Shown piece after piece: positions 37,698 to 47,521 of a stretch of 64,000 bases of DNA. The notes below the pieces were generated by a model, which saw nothing but the letters and a program-made list of their open reading frames with translations, did no database searches and had not been told where the DNA came from. How positions within the stretch are numbered: position 1 is the stretch's first letter; each line of letters begins with the position of its first letter. The DNA lies in the NCBI RefSeq assembly GCF_015732155.1, contig NZ_WIQK01000001.1, positions 124,001 through 188,000 on the forward strand, in the 5' to 3' direction. This DNA is from Pectinatus sottacetonis. Its GTDB lineage: Bacteria > Bacillota > Negativicutes > Selenomonadales > Selenomonadaceae. A program made the translations under genes and the position numbers.

Positions 37698-38453
37698 ATG
37701 CAATTTAAAATGCAGACCAAAAATTTAAATTTACATTATGGAAACAAACAGGCCTTATATAATGTTTCACTTGATGTCCAGCCTAACAAGGTCGTTGCTT
37801 TAATTGGTCCTTCAGGCTGTGGTAAATCAACATTTTTAAAAACCTTAAACAGAATGAATGATCTTGTCGACAACGTCCATATTGATGGCGACATTTTTCT
37901 GGATGGAAATGATATATATGCTCCAGATACAGATATCGTATACCTGCGTAAGCGTGTCGGCATGGTATTTCAGCGTCCAAATCCTTTTCCTATGTCAATT
38001 TATGAAAATATTGCCTATGGTCCGCGTATACATGGACTTAGCAATAAAAACAAACTCAACGAAATAGTTGAAAGAAGTCTTCGCAATGCTGCGTTATGGG
38101 ACGAAGTTAAGGATCGTCTTAATGATTCCGCTATGGGAATGTCTGGTGGCCAGCAGCAGCGACTTTGTATAGCACGTGTTCTTGCTGTTGAACCAGAAGT
38201 TATTCTTATGGATGAACCATGCTCCGCGCTTGATCCTATATCAACCATGAAAATAGAAGAACTGGTCACTGAATTGAAAAAGAAATATACAATAGTAATG
38301 GTTACCCATAATATGCAACAGGCTGCCCGTGTATCGGATTATACGGCTTTTTTCCTTAATGGAAAATTGATCGAACACGATATTACTGATGTTATATTTA
38401 CTAACCCATCTGATAAACAAACCGAAGATTATATATCTGGTCGTTTCGGTTAA
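37698..38453 (+). CDS. pstB: Phosphate ABC transporter ATPase PstB
   Basis: A 251-residue ABC ATPase: Walker [22 protein letters not shown]-loop [18 protein letters not shown], signature [16 protein letters not shown], Walker [15 protein letters not shown], switch His in [14 protein letters not shown]. The ATG at 37698 with AGGAGG is preferred over a longer frame. It powers PstSCA, which is encoded over 4 kb away on the other strand. Confidence 0.95.
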   Translation: MQFKMQTKNLNLHYGNKQALYNVSLDVQPNKVVALIGPSGCGKSTFLKTLNRMNDLVDNVHIDGDIFLDGNDIYAPDTDIVYLRKRVGMVFQRPNPFPMSIYENIAYGPRIHGLSNKNKLNEIVERSLRNAALWDEVKDRLNDSAMGMSGGQQQRLCIARVLAVEPEVILMDEPCSALDPISTMKIEELVTELKKKYTIVMVTHNMQQAARVSDYTAFFLNGKLIEHDITDVIFTNPSDKQTEDYISGRFG

Positions 38454-38469
38454 GAAAGGAATTTTTTTT

Positions 38470-39135
38470 ATGGATCAACAGATAACAAGAAAGTCCTACA
38501 TAGAAGATTTAGCAAAGATTCAAGAGAAAATAGTGGAAATGGGCATCGCAGCCGAAACTGCTGCTAAAAATGCTGTCCATGCGTTGCTTACTTTTGACAA
38601 AAAATTAGCGGCTGAAGTTATGCATAATGACGATGTAATTGACAAGCTTTTAATTGATATAGAAGATTCATGCATATTGTTAATTGCTAAACAACAGCCG
38701 ATAGCTCACGATTTGCGTATCGTAGCTACTTCTTTTAAAATTTCTACTGATCTTGAGCGAATTGGTGATCATGCCTTTGATATAGCCAAAATTACTTGTA
38801 ATTTAAAAAGGTCCTTTGATTTTGATAAAACCTATATAAAAAAATTATCTGACTGTGCTATTTCTATGATCAATATGTCAATTATGGCTTATAAAAATGC
38901 TGATATAAGTTTAGCCGAAAAAGTTTGCCAAGAAGATGATAATGCGGATTCTCTTTTTGCTAAAACTTTAAATCAAATATCTAGCATTAATAATACTGAA
39001 GCTCTGCCAGAATTGGTATTTATTTCACGTTATCTGGAACGTGTTGGAGACCATGCTACTAATATAGCTGAATGGGTTATCTATTTGGAAACTGCTGAAA
39101 GAATCCGCAAAACTAAAAAAATATTTGATAAATAA
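38470..39135 (+). CDS. phoU: Phosphate signalling regulator PhoU
   Basis: A 221-residue PhoU made of two three-helix repeats; each has a metal-binding E/D-xxx-D pattern (TDLERIGDHAFDIAK and RYLERVGDHATNIAEW). The ATG at 38470 with GAAAGGA upstream is used; the longer frame overlaps pstB. PhoU links PstB to the PhoR kinase and keeps the regulon off when phosphate is plentiful. Confidence 0.94.
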   Translation: MDQQITRKSYIEDLAKIQEKIVEMGIAAETAAKNAVHALLTFDKKLAAEVMHNDDVIDKLLIDIEDSCILLIAKQQPIAHDLRIVATSFKISTDLERIGDHAFDIAKITCNLKRSFDFDKTYIKKLSDCAISMINMSIMAYKNADISLAEKVCQEDDNADSLFAKTLNQISSINNTEALPELVFISRYLERVGDHATNIAEWVIYLETAERIRKTKKIFDK

Positions 39136-39144
39136 AGTATTAGT

Positions 39145-39190
39145 TATATAAAAAATCTCAGTACATACTTGTACTGAGATTTTTTATATA
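39145..39190 (+). terminator. Terminator after phoU
   Basis: A perfect 21-bp stem (39145-39165 with 39170-39190) with a 4-base loop. The descending arm contains six T residues; the mirror A-run means it can act in both directions. Confidence 0.85.
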
Positions 39191-39279
39191 ACTAAATAGC
39201 ATACATAAATTATCATCTGTGATACAATTAGTATACTTTATTATTAAATTATTAGATTATTAGGAAAGGACTCACTATA

Positions 39280-41052
39280 ATGCTCAAATCAAGTATAAGT
39301 AAACGATTGACTCTTTATTCTTTAATATTAGTAATACTACCTTTATTGATATGTAGTATATATATGGTCGACTATTTCTATAAAATAAATATAACTGATA
39401 AAACCAATTCATTAAAAAATCAGGCCAAGACAATAGCTGATATATCACATGATTATTTTAATAATACTACTAATGATTTTTCACTACTTAAATCTATAAG
39501 CGATGATACGGGCCTGCGCATTACTTTAGTAAATAACCGTGGAACAGTGATTTATGATTCTTCCCACGATAATACTTCGATGGATAATCATTCCCAGCGT
39601 CCGGAAATTTTAGATGCTTTAAAAATAGGAACTGGATCTTCCATACGTTTCAGTAAAACTTTACAAAAAAATCTTCTTTATGTTGCAGTTCCTGTATATG
39701 ATAATAAAATATTGCTGGGTGTAAGCCGAACAGCTATAAGTATTACGCCTCTAGAAAACTCATATGATAATATGCGTAACAATATTTTGTTTATCTTTTT
39801 AGCAGTTACTATTATTTCCATTATTATTGGTATAATTTTGACTCGTCACTTCACAAATCCAATAAAACAAATGACTCTGGATGCACAAAAGATAATCAAT
39901 GGTGATTTAAGTACACGCATGAAGATAAATACTTCTGATGAACTAGAATTTCTTGCTGCAATAATCAATAAACTCACCGTCAGACTGCTCAATAAAATAA
40001 ATTACGCCCAGACCAAAGCCCGCACTTTATCACTAATCCTTGATAATATGGATAATGCCGTTATCCTGCTAAACGACAAGGGTATAATAACCCAGACAAA
40101 TCGTCAGGCAAAAAAAATTTTTAAAATCACGCCTGACATAATGCAAACTTATAGTATAAATTGTATTGGCAGTACTGTTATAAGTGAAACAGCAAAAAAC
40201 AGCGCCCAGGAAAATAAGAATAAAAAAATAACCCTCCGCATAAAATTAGGCAATACGGAAAAGACTTTTATTGTCTTTTTCGCTCCATTTACTACAGAAA
40301 ATAAACAATCTATAGTTTGTGTTTTCCATGACATCTCTTTGCTGCAGGAAATAACCAACCGGCAGAATATATTTGTTGCTAATGCCGCACATGAACTTTC
40401 AACACCACTCACTTCTATAAAAGGCTTTAGTGAGACTTTATTAGACAGCAATCTAAAAGATACGGATACGGCTCATCATTTTATCCAAATAATCTATGAT
40501 GAAAGCTGCCGTATGCAGTATTTGGTAAAAAATCTACTACAGCTTGCTAAATTGAATAATGAAGATTACCGGAAACAGCTTGTCACTAACAATATTGACT
40601 GTTCCAAGGTTTTGACTAAAGTTACTAAAGCTGTAATGCCTCTTTTTACAGAGAAAAATCAATTATTTAAAACAAACTTTTCCTCAGAAAAAATATATAT
40701 AAAAGCCAATTCTGATTTATTTAAACAGATTTTTATTAATTTAATTGAAAACGCCATAAAATACACGCCTGAAAAAGGTACTATAGAATTATCCTATGAA
40801 GCTGACACGGCCAATGTCACTTTTACATTATCTGATAATGGAATCGGTATTGATAAAGCTGATCTGCCCTTCATTTTTGATCGCTTTTACCGCAGTGACA
40901 AATCCCGCTTAAGACAAAGTATTGGTGGTTCTGGAATCGGTCTATCACTAGTCAAATTCTTAGTAGAGTTGTTCGGCGGCAAAATTTTTGTACACAGTAT
41001 TTTAGGGAAGGGTACTACTTTTACCTTAGTTTTTCCCCGACAGCAAAAATAA
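39280..41052 (+). CDS. phoR: PhoR-type membrane sensor histidine kinase
   Basis: A 590-residue kinase. Membrane segments at about 12-35 and 165-187 flank an extracytoplasmic sensor with a PhoR-like pattern (DDTGLRITLVNNRGTVIYDS). HAMP (about 190-240) and PAS (about 250-350) domains follow, then the phosphoacceptor His in VANAAHELSTPLTSIKGF, the N box NLIENAIKYTP, and G boxes DNGIGIDKADL and GGSGIGLSLVK. It sits after phoU but apart from the phoB-type gene, with its own AGGAAAGGA site. Pairing with that regulator is inferred. Confidence 0.88.
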   Translation: MLKSSISKRLTLYSLILVILPLLICSIYMVDYFYKINITDKTNSLKNQAKTIADISHDYFNNTTNDFSLLKSISDDTGLRITLVNNRGTVIYDSSHDNTSMDNHSQRPEILDALKIGTGSSIRFSKTLQKNLLYVAVPVYDNKILLGVSRTAISITPLENSYDNMRNNILFIFLAVTIISIIIGIILTRHFTNPIKQMTLDAQKIINGDLSTRMKINTSDELEFLAAIINKLTVRLLNKINYAQTKARTLSLILDNMDNAVILLNDKGIITQTNRQAKKIFKITPDIMQTYSINCIGSTVISETAKNSAQENKNKKITLRIKLGNTEKTFIVFFAPFTTENKQSIVCVFHDISLLQEITNRQNIFVANAAHELSTPLTSIKGFSETLLDSNLKDTDTAHHFIQIIYDESCRMQYLVKNLLQLAKLNNEDYRKQLVTNNIDCSKVLTKVTKAVMPLFTEKNQLFKTNFSSEKIYIKANSDLFKQIFINLIENAIKYTPEKGTIELSYEADTANVTFTLSDNGIGIDKADLPFIFDRFYRSDKSRLRQSIGGSGIGLSLVKFLVELFGGKIFVHSILGKGTTFTLVFPRQQK

Positions 41053-41098
41053 AATATTTGAGAAATCCGTTATTGTCCCTATAAAACTATTCTTTGTC

Positions 41099-41156
41099 CT
41101 TCTATAAATAGAAGATTATTATGAGGCAAAATATTTGTGATAGAAGCTTCTATTTT
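41099..41156. terminator. Paired palindromes between convergent genes
   Basis: Two short palindromes, 41099-41114 (CTTCTATAAATAGAAG) and 41140-41153 (ATAGAAGCTTCTAT), can also pair with each other across the spacer. The second is followed by TTTTATT. They lie between the kinase gene and the glycosylase gene, which converge, and may act as a bidirectional terminator. Confidence 0.4.
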
Positions 41157-41167
41157 ATTACAGTATA

Positions 41168-41662
41168 TTAGCCAAACATTTTTGCCCATTTTTCATACAG
41201 CATGTCCAATCTAAATCTTGCATTAGCGGGGCTGGTGGAAGGCATTGCAAAATATGTATATTTTACTTTCTTTAGTAACTCTTCGTTATATTTTTTAAAT
41301 GACTGATATGATTTACCACCATTAAAACATATTGTCCTGATGCTTTTATATTTATCTAAAAAGGCTGTAAAATCATTGGGTATTTCATTTTGTATAGCGG
41401 TATCCAGACTTCCTTTTCTATCACATGAGGCAATTGCATCCCATAAAGCTATATTATTGTCCAAAAGCATTTTTATTTTATCATGATAGTCTTCTGGTGT
41501 CTTTCTATAATTCAGTAGTTTTGCCATTAATTTCCAAAAACGGTTCTGCGGATGAGCATAATACTGCTGTTCTTTTAATGATTTTATACTTGGCATTGAT
41601 CCCAAAATTAAAATACGGGAATTTTTATTTACACATGGTTTGAAACCTACACATTCCAACAT
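41168..41662 (-). CDS. DNA-deoxyinosine glycosylase (UDG superfamily)
   Basis: A 164-residue single-domain UDG-fold protein: motif 1 ILILGSMPSIKSLKEQQYYA, HPQNRFWKLM just after, and motif 2 MPSTSPANARFRLDML near the end. This is the hypoxanthine-DNA glycosylase subgroup, which removes deaminated adenine from DNA. A single stand-alone gene. Confidence 0.88.
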   Translation of the reverse strand: MLECVGFKPCVNKNSRILILGSMPSIKSLKEQQYYAHPQNRFWKLMAKLLNYRKTPEDYHDKIKMLLDNNIALWDAIASCDRKGSLDTAIQNEIPNDFTAFLDKYKSIRTICFNGGKSYQSFKKYNEELLKKVKYTYFAMPSTSPANARFRLDMLYEKWAKMFG

Positions 41663-41729
41663 TAAACAGCTCCCTTATAATAGTATTTTATATCTAAGTA
41701 TAACAAATTTTTATTCATAATGTTATTTT

Positions 41730-41787
41730 ATACAAAAAGTCAAAAAGTCAAAAAAGTATTTGACTTTTTGACTTTTTGTATTATAAT
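41730..41787 (+). promoter_or_regulatory. clpB promoter overlapped by a 23-bp perfect inverted repeat
   Basis: Arms 41730-41752 and 41759-41781 are perfect complements around a 6-base loop. Each arm holds two GTCAAA units 8 bases apart (AAAAAGTCAAAAAGTCAAA). The right arm contains TTGACT (41760-41765), spaced 16 bases from TATAAT (41782-41787), a good vegetative promoter. A protein bound to the repeat would block it. CtsR sites have AGTCAAA-type heptads at 10-base steps, so this is similar in content but not in spacing. Confidence 0.65.
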
Positions 41788-41818
41788 AATATTGTACTTG
41801 AAAATAATGATATCAAAG

Positions 41819-41871
41819 TTGCTATCATGTTTCTATGATATTGGATAACATGATTTATGCTCTGATAGCAA
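41819..41871 (+). promoter_or_regulatory. clpB mRNA leader with mutually exclusive stems
   Basis: In the roughly 120-base leader, TTGCTATCA (41819-41827) can pair with TGATAGCAA (41863-41871), while the overlapping ATCATGTT (41824-41831) can pair with AACATGAT (41847-41854). The two stems share bases 41824-41827. This could be a structural switch, or chance in AT-rich DNA. Confidence 0.3.
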
Positions 41872-41916
41872 TACAAACACTTAAAATACGAAATTTATTG
41901 TCAGGAGGTTCTATTT

Positions 41917-44490
41917 ATGGCAGAAGAAAAATATACTCAAAAAGTTCTAACCGCACTACAAAATGCCCAGCAGACTGCTGCTATGCATTATCATCAAGAA
42001 ATTACCTCAGCGCATATTCTACTTGCCCTGGTAAAAGAACCAGAAGGTCTATTAGCAACAATTTTTGAAGGCTGCAAAACCGATCTACCAATGCTCAAGG
42101 TACGACTCGAACAAATACTTAATAAGATTCCCTCCGTTAAGGGGCAAGATCGCCTTACCATGAGTGTTGAACTTGCCCGTGTTCTAGGCAAATCCCGTCA
42201 AATTGCTGATTCTATGAAAGATGATTATATCAGTACAGAACATTTGTTACTGGCTATAATCGATAGTTCTGATGATGAAATACAGAAGATTTGCAAGGAA
42301 TACGGTCTTGTTAAATCCAGAATTCAATCTATAATAAAAAATAATCGTAAACAAAATGTAAACTCTGATAATCCAGAAAGTGAATATAAATCCCTGGAAA
42401 AATATGGACGTGACCTTACTGAAGCGGCACGCCGTGGTAAGCTGGATCCAGTCATTGGCCGCGATGACGAAATACGTCGCACTATTGAAATTCTTTCCCG
42501 GCGTACCAAAAATAATCCTGTTTTAATTGGTGAACCAGGTGTAGGAAAAACTGCTATTGTTGAAGGTCTTGCCCGCCGTATCATTGCCGGAGATGTACCA
42601 GAATCTTTAAAAAATAAAACTTTATATTCCCTTGATTTAGGCTCAATGGTTGCAGGAGCAAAGTTCCGTGGTGAATTTGAAGAACGTTTAAAAGCAGTTT
42701 TAAATGAAATTGCTAAATCAGACGGTCAAATTCTCCTTTTCATTGATGAAGTCCATACTGTTGTGGGAGCCGGTGCTGCTGAAGGTGCTATGGATGCCGG
42801 CAATATCTTAAAACCGATGCTGGCCCGGGGAGAACTTCGCTGCATAGGGGCGACTACACTGAATGAATATCGTAAATATATAGAAAAAGACACCGCTTTA
42901 GAACGTCGTTTCCAGCCGGTAATGGTCGGAGAACCAAATGTGGAAGATACAATTTCCATACTGCGTGGTCTAAAAGAACGTTATGAAGTTCATCATGGCG
43001 TTAGGATACGGGATAATGCACTAATTTCAGCGGCAGTTTTATCAGATAGATATATTTCTGACAGATTTCTTCCTGATAAAGCTATAGACTTAGTCGATGA
43101 AGCTGCTGCCAAACTCAGGACCGAAATAGAATCCATGCCAGCCCCGCTTGACGAAATACGAAGAAAAATTCTCCAGCTTAAAATAGAACAGCAAGCCTTA
43201 ACTAAAGAAAATGATGATGCTTCAAAAGAACGACTCGAAAAACTCAATGAAGAAATCAAATCTTCTGAAACTGAAGAAGCGGCTCTGAAAAAACAATGGG
43301 AACATGAAAAACAATTGATAACACGTACTCGTGGAATTAAGCAGGAAATAGACAATGTAAAAAATGAAATGACTAAAGCTGAACGTGATGGTGATCTGAC
43401 CAAAGCTTCTGAACTCAGATATGGGAAATTACCAGAGCTGACAAAACAGCTGGCTGCTCAAGAAAAGTTCATGGCTGAAAATAAAGATTCCCAGTTATTG
43501 AAAGAAGAAGTAGGCGAAGAAGATATAGCTAAAGTTGTCAGCAGGTGGACTGGTATCCCGGTAACAAAAATGATGACCGGCGAACGAGAAAAACTTATCC
43601 ATCTTGAAGATGAACTTCATAAACGTGTCATAGGCCAGGATCAAGCGGTAAAAGCAGTTAGTGAAGCTATTATCCGGGCACGGGCAGGAATAAAAGACCC
43701 CAACAGGCCTATTGGTTCCTTCATTTTTCTGGGGCCAACCGGCGTAGGTAAAACTGAACTGGCAAAGACTCTGGCAGAATCCTTGTTTGATGATGAACGC
43801 TCTATGATCCGTATAGATATGTCGGAATATATGGAAAAACATTCTGTATCACGTCTTATCGGCGCTCCTCCGGGATATGTCGGCTATGATGAAGGTGGTC
43901 AGCTGACAGAAGCGGTACGCCGTCATCCATACAGTGTTATCCTGCTTGATGAAATTGAAAAAGCCCATGCTGATATCTTCAATGTATTACTGCAGATTCT
44001 TGATGACGGTCGTCTTACTGATGGTAAGGGACGTGTCGTAAACTTTAAGAATACTGTCATTATAATGACATCAAATCTGGGATCACACAAGATACTGGAC
44101 GAACAGGATTTTGCCAAAGCCCAGCAAGATGTATTGGAAATATTAAAGAATTATTTCCGTCCTGAATTCTTAAATCGTATTGATGATATAATAGTATTCA
44201 AGGGCCTTGATAGAAACCAAGTCAAAAAAATTGCTGGTATTTTATTGGAAACTTTAAACAAACGGCTGCAAAAACAAGTCAAGATCAGCTTAAAATGGTC
44301 CGACGAAGTTTTAGACAAGTTATCTGAAAAGGGCTTTGATCCTAACTTCGGTGCACGTCCACTTCGCCGTCTTCTGACTCATACGGTAGAAACCGAACTC
44401 AGTAAGGAGATCATCAAGGGTACTATAAAAGAAGGCGACACAGCAGAAATAAGCTTGGTAGATGGTAAGTTGCATTTTTCTGTTGCCTGA
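41917..44490 (+). CDS. clpB: ATP-dependent disaggregase ClpB
   Basis: An 857-residue AAA+ chaperone of full ClpB length. The N-domain (1-145) is followed by AAA-1 (Walker [15 protein letters not shown], Walker [15 protein letters not shown]), the coiled-coil middle domain (about 405-525) that marks ClpB rather than ClpC, and AAA-2 ([24 protein letters not shown]). There is no ClpP-binding loop motif. It resolubilises protein aggregates with DnaK. CAGGAGG lies before the ATG. Confidence 0.96.
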   Translation: MAEEKYTQKVLTALQNAQQTAAMHYHQEITSAHILLALVKEPEGLLATIFEGCKTDLPMLKVRLEQILNKIPSVKGQDRLTMSVELARVLGKSRQIADSMKDDYISTEHLLLAIIDSSDDEIQKICKEYGLVKSRIQSIIKNNRKQNVNSDNPESEYKSLEKYGRDLTEAARRGKLDPVIGRDDEIRRTIEILSRRTKNNPVLIGEPGVGKTAIVEGLARRIIAGDVPESLKNKTLYSLDLGSMVAGAKFRGEFEERLKAVLNEIAKSDGQILLFIDEVHTVVGAGAAEGAMDAGNILKPMLARGELRCIGATTLNEYRKYIEKDTALERRFQPVMVGEPNVEDTISILRGLKERYEVHHGVRIRDNALISAAVLSDRYISDRFLPDKAIDLVDEAAAKLRTEIESMPAPLDEIRRKILQLKIEQQALTKENDDASKERLEKLNEEIKSSETEEAALKKQWEHEKQLITRTRGIKQEIDNVKNEMTKAERDGDLTKASELRYGKLPELTKQLAAQEKFMAENKDSQLLKEEVGEEDIAKVVSRWTGIPVTKMMTGEREKLIHLEDELHKRVIGQDQAVKAVSEAIIRARAGIKDPNRPIGSFIFLGPTGVGKTELAKTLAESLFDDERSMIRIDMSEYMEKHSVSRLIGAPPGYVGYDEGGQLTEAVRRHPYSVILLDEIEKAHADIFNVLLQILDDGRLTDGKGRVVNFKNTVIIMTSNLGSHKILDEQDFAKAQQDVLEILKNYFRPEFLNRIDDIIVFKGLDRNQVKKIAGILLETLNKRLQKQVKISLKWSDEVLDKLSEKGFDPNFGARPLRRLLTHTVETELSKEIIKGTIKEGDTAEISLVDGKLHFSVA

Positions 44491-44516
44491 TTTAATTATT
44501 TTATAAATAATTTTTT

Positions 44517-44561
44517 AGCTGGAAATATGAAATAAATAAAATCTCATATTTCCAGCTTTTA
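44517..44561 (+). terminator. Terminator after clpB
   Basis: A 14-bp perfect stem (44517-44530 with 44544-44557), with loop and following TTTATT. An A/T-rich flank on the other side could also serve the small minus-strand gene that follows. Confidence 0.8.
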
Positions 44562-44567
44562 TTAGTT

Positions 44568-44747
44568 TTATATTATTTTTTCAAATTTATATTTTATGTA
44601 ATTTCTAAAATCATTAGGAATTTTTCTAGCTAAAATCCTATGCCTGAATTCTGATTTCGATAATTTATTAGGTTTTATCTTATTCCTAACTTTTTTTTCA
44701 TATTTAATTTCATTAATTATATTTTTTATGGCCAATCCCTTTTGCAT
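44568..44747 (-). CDS. Small basic hypothetical protein
   Basis: A 59-residue Lys/Arg-rich protein (IINEIKYEKKVRNKIKPNKL, SKSEFRHRILARKIPNDFRN). The ATG at 44747 has AGGGGG 7 bases upstream, which supports translation. No recognised domain; the basic charge would fit nucleic-acid or ribosome binding. Could also be a chance frame. Confidence 0.45.
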   Translation of the reverse strand: MQKGLAIKNIINEIKYEKKVRNKIKPNKLSKSEFRHRILARKIPNDFRNYIKYKFEKII

Positions 44748-44828
44748 GGTTATGCCCCCTATATAAAACATTTTATAAAAAATAAACTTATTTTAATTAT
44801 AAAACATTTTTCCTTGACAAATAAGCAG

Positions 44829-44867
44829 TTTACATAAAATTTACATAGTATAATTGCTTTATATTAT
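44829..44867 (+). promoter_or_regulatory. Two-unit Pho-box-like motif
   Basis: TTTACA at 44829-44834 and 44840-44845, 11 bases apart, with TATTAT 16 bases on (44862-44867). It resembles the boxes before ppx and pstB but has only two units and no phosphate-related gene next to it. Confidence 0.25.
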
Positions 44868-44917
44868 AAAAATAGTTGCTAAATAAAAAACAAAAATATT
44901 ATTTAAAAAGCCTTGTA

Positions 44918-44947
44918 TTTACTACTAATATATATTTGTGTTATAAT
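44918..44947 (+). promoter_or_regulatory. Promoter of the ACT-PFL operon
   Basis: TTTACT (44918-44923), 18-base spacer, TATAAT (44942-44947), with the ACT gene ATG 34 bases further on. Confidence 0.5.
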
Positions 44948-44980
44948 AATGGGCATATTAATGAATAGGAGTAGTTGTCA

Positions 44981-45250
44981 ATGAAACTTGTAGTGACAAT
45001 TGTAGGAAAAGATCGTGTTGGCATAATAGCTATGGTTAGCAATATTCTTGCGGAGAATAATGTCAATATATTAAACATCAATCAAAATATCATGGAAGGC
45101 TTCTTCAATATGGTTATGATTGTAGAAATGACTGACAGCAAAATAAAATTACAGGAATTGCAAAAAATCTTAAAAGAAAAAGGCACTGAAATAAATCTTG
45201 ATATAAAAGTACAACATCAGGATATTTTCAACGTCATGCATAATATCTAA
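44981..45250 (+). CDS. ACT domain protein
   Basis: An 89-residue single ACT domain ([20 protein letters not shown], then [15 protein letters not shown]). The ATG at 44981 has AGGAG 8 bases upstream. ACT domains bind amino acids or similar small ligands. It is regularly paired with the PFL/DUF711 gene that starts 16 bases downstream, and is thought to act with it; ligand unknown. Confidence 0.9.
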   Translation: MKLVVTIVGKDRVGIIAMVSNILAENNVNILNINQNIMEGFFNMVMIVEMTDSKIKLQELQKILKEKGTEINLDIKVQHQDIFNVMHNI

Positions 45251-45266
45251 ATTTGGAGGAAATACA

Positions 45267-46628
45267 TTGATTAGTATCAACGATATAATGGAAACAAATC
45301 GCATGATCACAGAAAATAAACTTGATGTAAGAACTATTACCATGGGTATTAGTTTACGTGATTGTGCACATCCCAACATAAAACAGTTCTGCAGTAATAT
45401 TTATGATAAAATAACTAAGTCAGCAGAATTTCTGGTTAAAACAGGCGAAGATATTGAGGGAGAATATGGAATTCCTATTATTCATAAACGTGTCTCTGTC
45501 ACTCCTATTGCTATAGCTGCTGAAGCTTGTAAGACAGATACATATGTACCCGTAGCTGAAGCGTTGGACAAGGCTGCCCATGAGGTTGGTATTAATTTTA
45601 TTGGTGGTTTTTCTGCTTTGGTTGAAAAGGGTTATACTACCGGTGATAGAATATTAATAAAATCTATTCCTCAAGCACTTGCAACTACTGATATTGTATG
45701 TTCATCTATAAATTTAGGCTCAACTAAGGCAGGTATAAATATGGATTGTGTCCGTGAAATGGGTGAGGTAATCAAAAGGACTGCTGAACTTACCCGTGAC
45801 CATGGGGCAATCGGCTGTGCAAAACTTGTTGTCTTTTCTAATGCCCCAGGTGATAATCCATTTATGGCAGGAGCTTTCCATGGCGTCAGTGAAGCAGAAA
45901 AAGTAGTAAGCGTTGGCGTCAGTGGCCCGGGAGTTGTAAAACATGCATTGGAAGATATAAAAAGTGCTGATTTTAGTGAAGTTGCTGAAACTATTAAGAA
46001 AACTGCTTATAAAATAACTCGTGTTGGTCAATTGGTTGCCAGAGAAGCTTCTAAGCGTCTTGGTGTTCCCTTCGGTATTATTGACTTATCATTAGCACCT
46101 ACACCAGCAGTAGGAGACAGCGTTGCTCATATTATAGAAGAAATGGGATTGGAAAGCTGTGGTGCTCCTGGTACAACTGCTGCCCTGGCCCTGCTAAATG
46201 ATGCTGTAAAAAAGGGTGGCTTAATGGCATCATCTCATGTAGGTGGACTAAGTGGTGCTTTCATTCCTGTCAGCGAAGATGCGGGTATGATAAATGCAGT
46301 TGAAAGAGGCAGCTTATCCTTAGAAAAACTAGAAGCAATGACTTGTGTATGCTCAGTTGGCCTTGATATGATTGCTGTTGAAGGTGATGTATCTGCATCC
46401 ACTATATCTGGAATTATTGCTGATGAAGCAGCTATCGGTATGATAAATAATAAAACTACTGCTGTACGAATAATTCCTGTTCCTGGTAAAAAAATTGGAG
46501 ATTCTGTTAATTTTGGCGGATTATTAGGACATTGCCCTATAGTCCCTGTGAAAAACAAATATAGTTCCGAAGCTTTTATTGCCCGTGGCGGAAGAATCCC
46601 AGCCCCAATAAGAAGCTTGACAAATTAA
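45267..46628 (+). CDS. PFL family (DUF711) protein
   Basis: A 453-residue protein of the DUF711/PFL family ([73 protein letters not shown]). The family has a pyruvate-formate-lyase-like fold, but no glycyl-radical motif is visible here. Start is a TTG with GGAGGA 6 bases upstream. The tRNA-Arg promoter overlaps its last codons. Confidence 0.88.
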   Translation: MISINDIMETNRMITENKLDVRTITMGISLRDCAHPNIKQFCSNIYDKITKSAEFLVKTGEDIEGEYGIPIIHKRVSVTPIAIAAEACKTDTYVPVAEALDKAAHEVGINFIGGFSALVEKGYTTGDRILIKSIPQALATTDIVCSSINLGSTKAGINMDCVREMGEVIKRTAELTRDHGAIGCAKLVVFSNAPGDNPFMAGAFHGVSEAEKVVSVGVSGPGVVKHALEDIKSADFSEVAETIKKTAYKITRVGQLVAREASKRLGVPFGIIDLSLAPTPAVGDSVAHIIEEMGLESCGAPGTTAALALLNDAVKKGGLMASSHVGGLSGAFIPVSEDAGMINAVERGSLSLEKLEAMTCVCSVGLDMIAVEGDVSASTISGIIADEAAIGMINNKTTAVRIIPVPGKKIGDSVNFGGLLGHCPIVPVKNKYSSEAFIARGGRIPAPIRSLTN

Positions 46629-46645
46629 TTTTTTTATAGTATACT
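46617..46645 (+). promoter_or_regulatory. Promoter of tRNA-Arg
   Basis: TTGACA (46617-46622), 17-base spacer, TATACT (46640-46645). The -35 lies within the last codons of the PFL gene. The tRNA starts 29 bases after the -10. Confidence 0.75.
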
Positions 46646-46673
46646 TTTTTCGTTGCTAATATAGTGACGTTAT

Positions 46674-46750
46674 GCGCCAATAGCTCAGTTGGATAGAGCA
46701 ACGGCCTTCTAAGCCGTGTGTCGCAGGTTCGAATCCTGCTTGGCGCACCA
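46674..46750 (+). tRNA. tRNA-Arg (anticodon TCT)
   Basis: A 77-base tRNA with an encoded CCA end. The acceptor arms GCGCCAA and TTGGCGC pair, the anticodon stem ACGGC/GCCGT holds the loop CTTCTAA (TCT at 46708-46710), and the T-loop GTTCGAATC is normal. It reads AGA codons. Its 3' 45 bases are repeated at 59566, marking it as an integration site. Confidence 0.97.
46706..46750 (+). repeat. Left attachment repeat (attL), tRNA-Arg 3' end
   Basis: From the anticodon loop to CCA, these 45 bases recur at 59566-59610 with one difference (A at 46733, C at 59593). The copy in the intact tRNA keeps the normal T-loop base. Confidence 0.9.
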
Positions 46751-46773
46751 CTAATAACAATAGTTCTAGCCGC

Positions 46774-46816
46774 TGGTGCAGGAAAAACCGTGTATAAATG
46801 GTGCATTTGTGGTGCA
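46774..46816 (+). repeat. Three TGGTGCA repeats near the left island end
   Basis: TGGTGCA occurs at 46774-46780, 46799-46805 and 46810-46816, just inside the left repeat. Short repeats at this distance from an att core are typical arm-type binding sites of tyrosine integrases. Confidence 0.4.
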
Positions 46817-46849
46817 GATAGAATTTCAATATATGACTGATTGCTGATG

Positions 46850-46880
46850 AACCGTTGGAGATAATCCAACGGTTTTATTT
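46850..46880 (+). terminator. Terminator inside the left island end
   Basis: A 10-bp stem (46850-46859 with 46865-46874), GC-rich, then TTATTTT. It now ends tRNA-Arg transcription and shields the island genes. Confidence 0.75.
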
Positions 46881-46913
46881 TATAGGTTAATCCATATTAG
46901 GAGTTGATTTAAG

Positions 46914-47492
46914 ATGGAGCATATATATGCTATATTAGATATTATAGTGAAATATTTACCCATTATTCTATGTTTTATTGGTTTTTATAAATTTCACGAA
47001 CAATATAAATTTAATAGTAAATTAGAAGAACAAAAAACAAATTTAGCTAAAAATCTTGAACACTATAAACAGGAACTTGCTTCATTAACAGAAACAGTGA
47101 AATATCAACATCAAAAACAATTAACGGATTTTAGTTTATTTGCAACCAAAAAACATGAAAAATGTATAGTGTTATATGAACGTTTATGTGAAGCTATTGC
47201 TAAAATTCATCATCGGAAAAATATAGAAGTGAATTTACCTTCAAATGAAGAGATACAGAAAGAAAATATTGAAGTTATTAATGCATTTAATGAGGCACAG
47301 AAGGCTTTTAGAGAAGCAGGATTATATTTAGATGAAAATTTATCTACTGAGATAGAGGATTATTTTGACAAGCTTAAATTTATTGTTTCTTTCTATAGCA
47401 ACGGACAGAATGTCGATAAAAAAGATCTTGCTCTGTTAGTAGCAGAGTTTGACATTATAATAATCAAATTAAGAGAAAATTTATTAAATTGA
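46914..47492 (+). CDS. Membrane-anchored coiled-coil protein, partner of the KAP NTPase
   Basis: A 192-residue protein with one membrane segment near the N-terminus (IVKYLPIILCFIGFYKF) followed by a long charged helix (NSKLEEQKTNLAKNLEHYKQ and onwards) and a helical C-terminal part. AGGAG precedes the ATG. It ends 29 bases before the KAP gene and is probably co-transcribed. No known domain recognised. Confidence 0.7.
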   Translation: MEHIYAILDIIVKYLPIILCFIGFYKFHEQYKFNSKLEEQKTNLAKNLEHYKQELASLTETVKYQHQKQLTDFSLFATKKHEKCIVLYERLCEAIAKIHHRKNIEVNLPSNEEIQKENIEVINAFNEAQKAFREAGLYLDENLSTEIEDYFDKLKFIVSFYSNGQNVDKKDLALLVAEFDIIIIKLRENLLN

Positions 47493-47521
47493 TTAGTGTT
47501 TTTGTAATATATTAGGAGAAT

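Noticed and set aside
41730-41787. CtsR operator at clpB
   Set aside because: The AGTCAAA-like units are 8 bases apart instead of 10, so I kept it as an unassigned operator.
44829-44867. A fourth full Pho box before the ACT-PFL operon
   Set aside because: Only two units are present and the genes have no known link to phosphate, so it was kept only as a weak motif.
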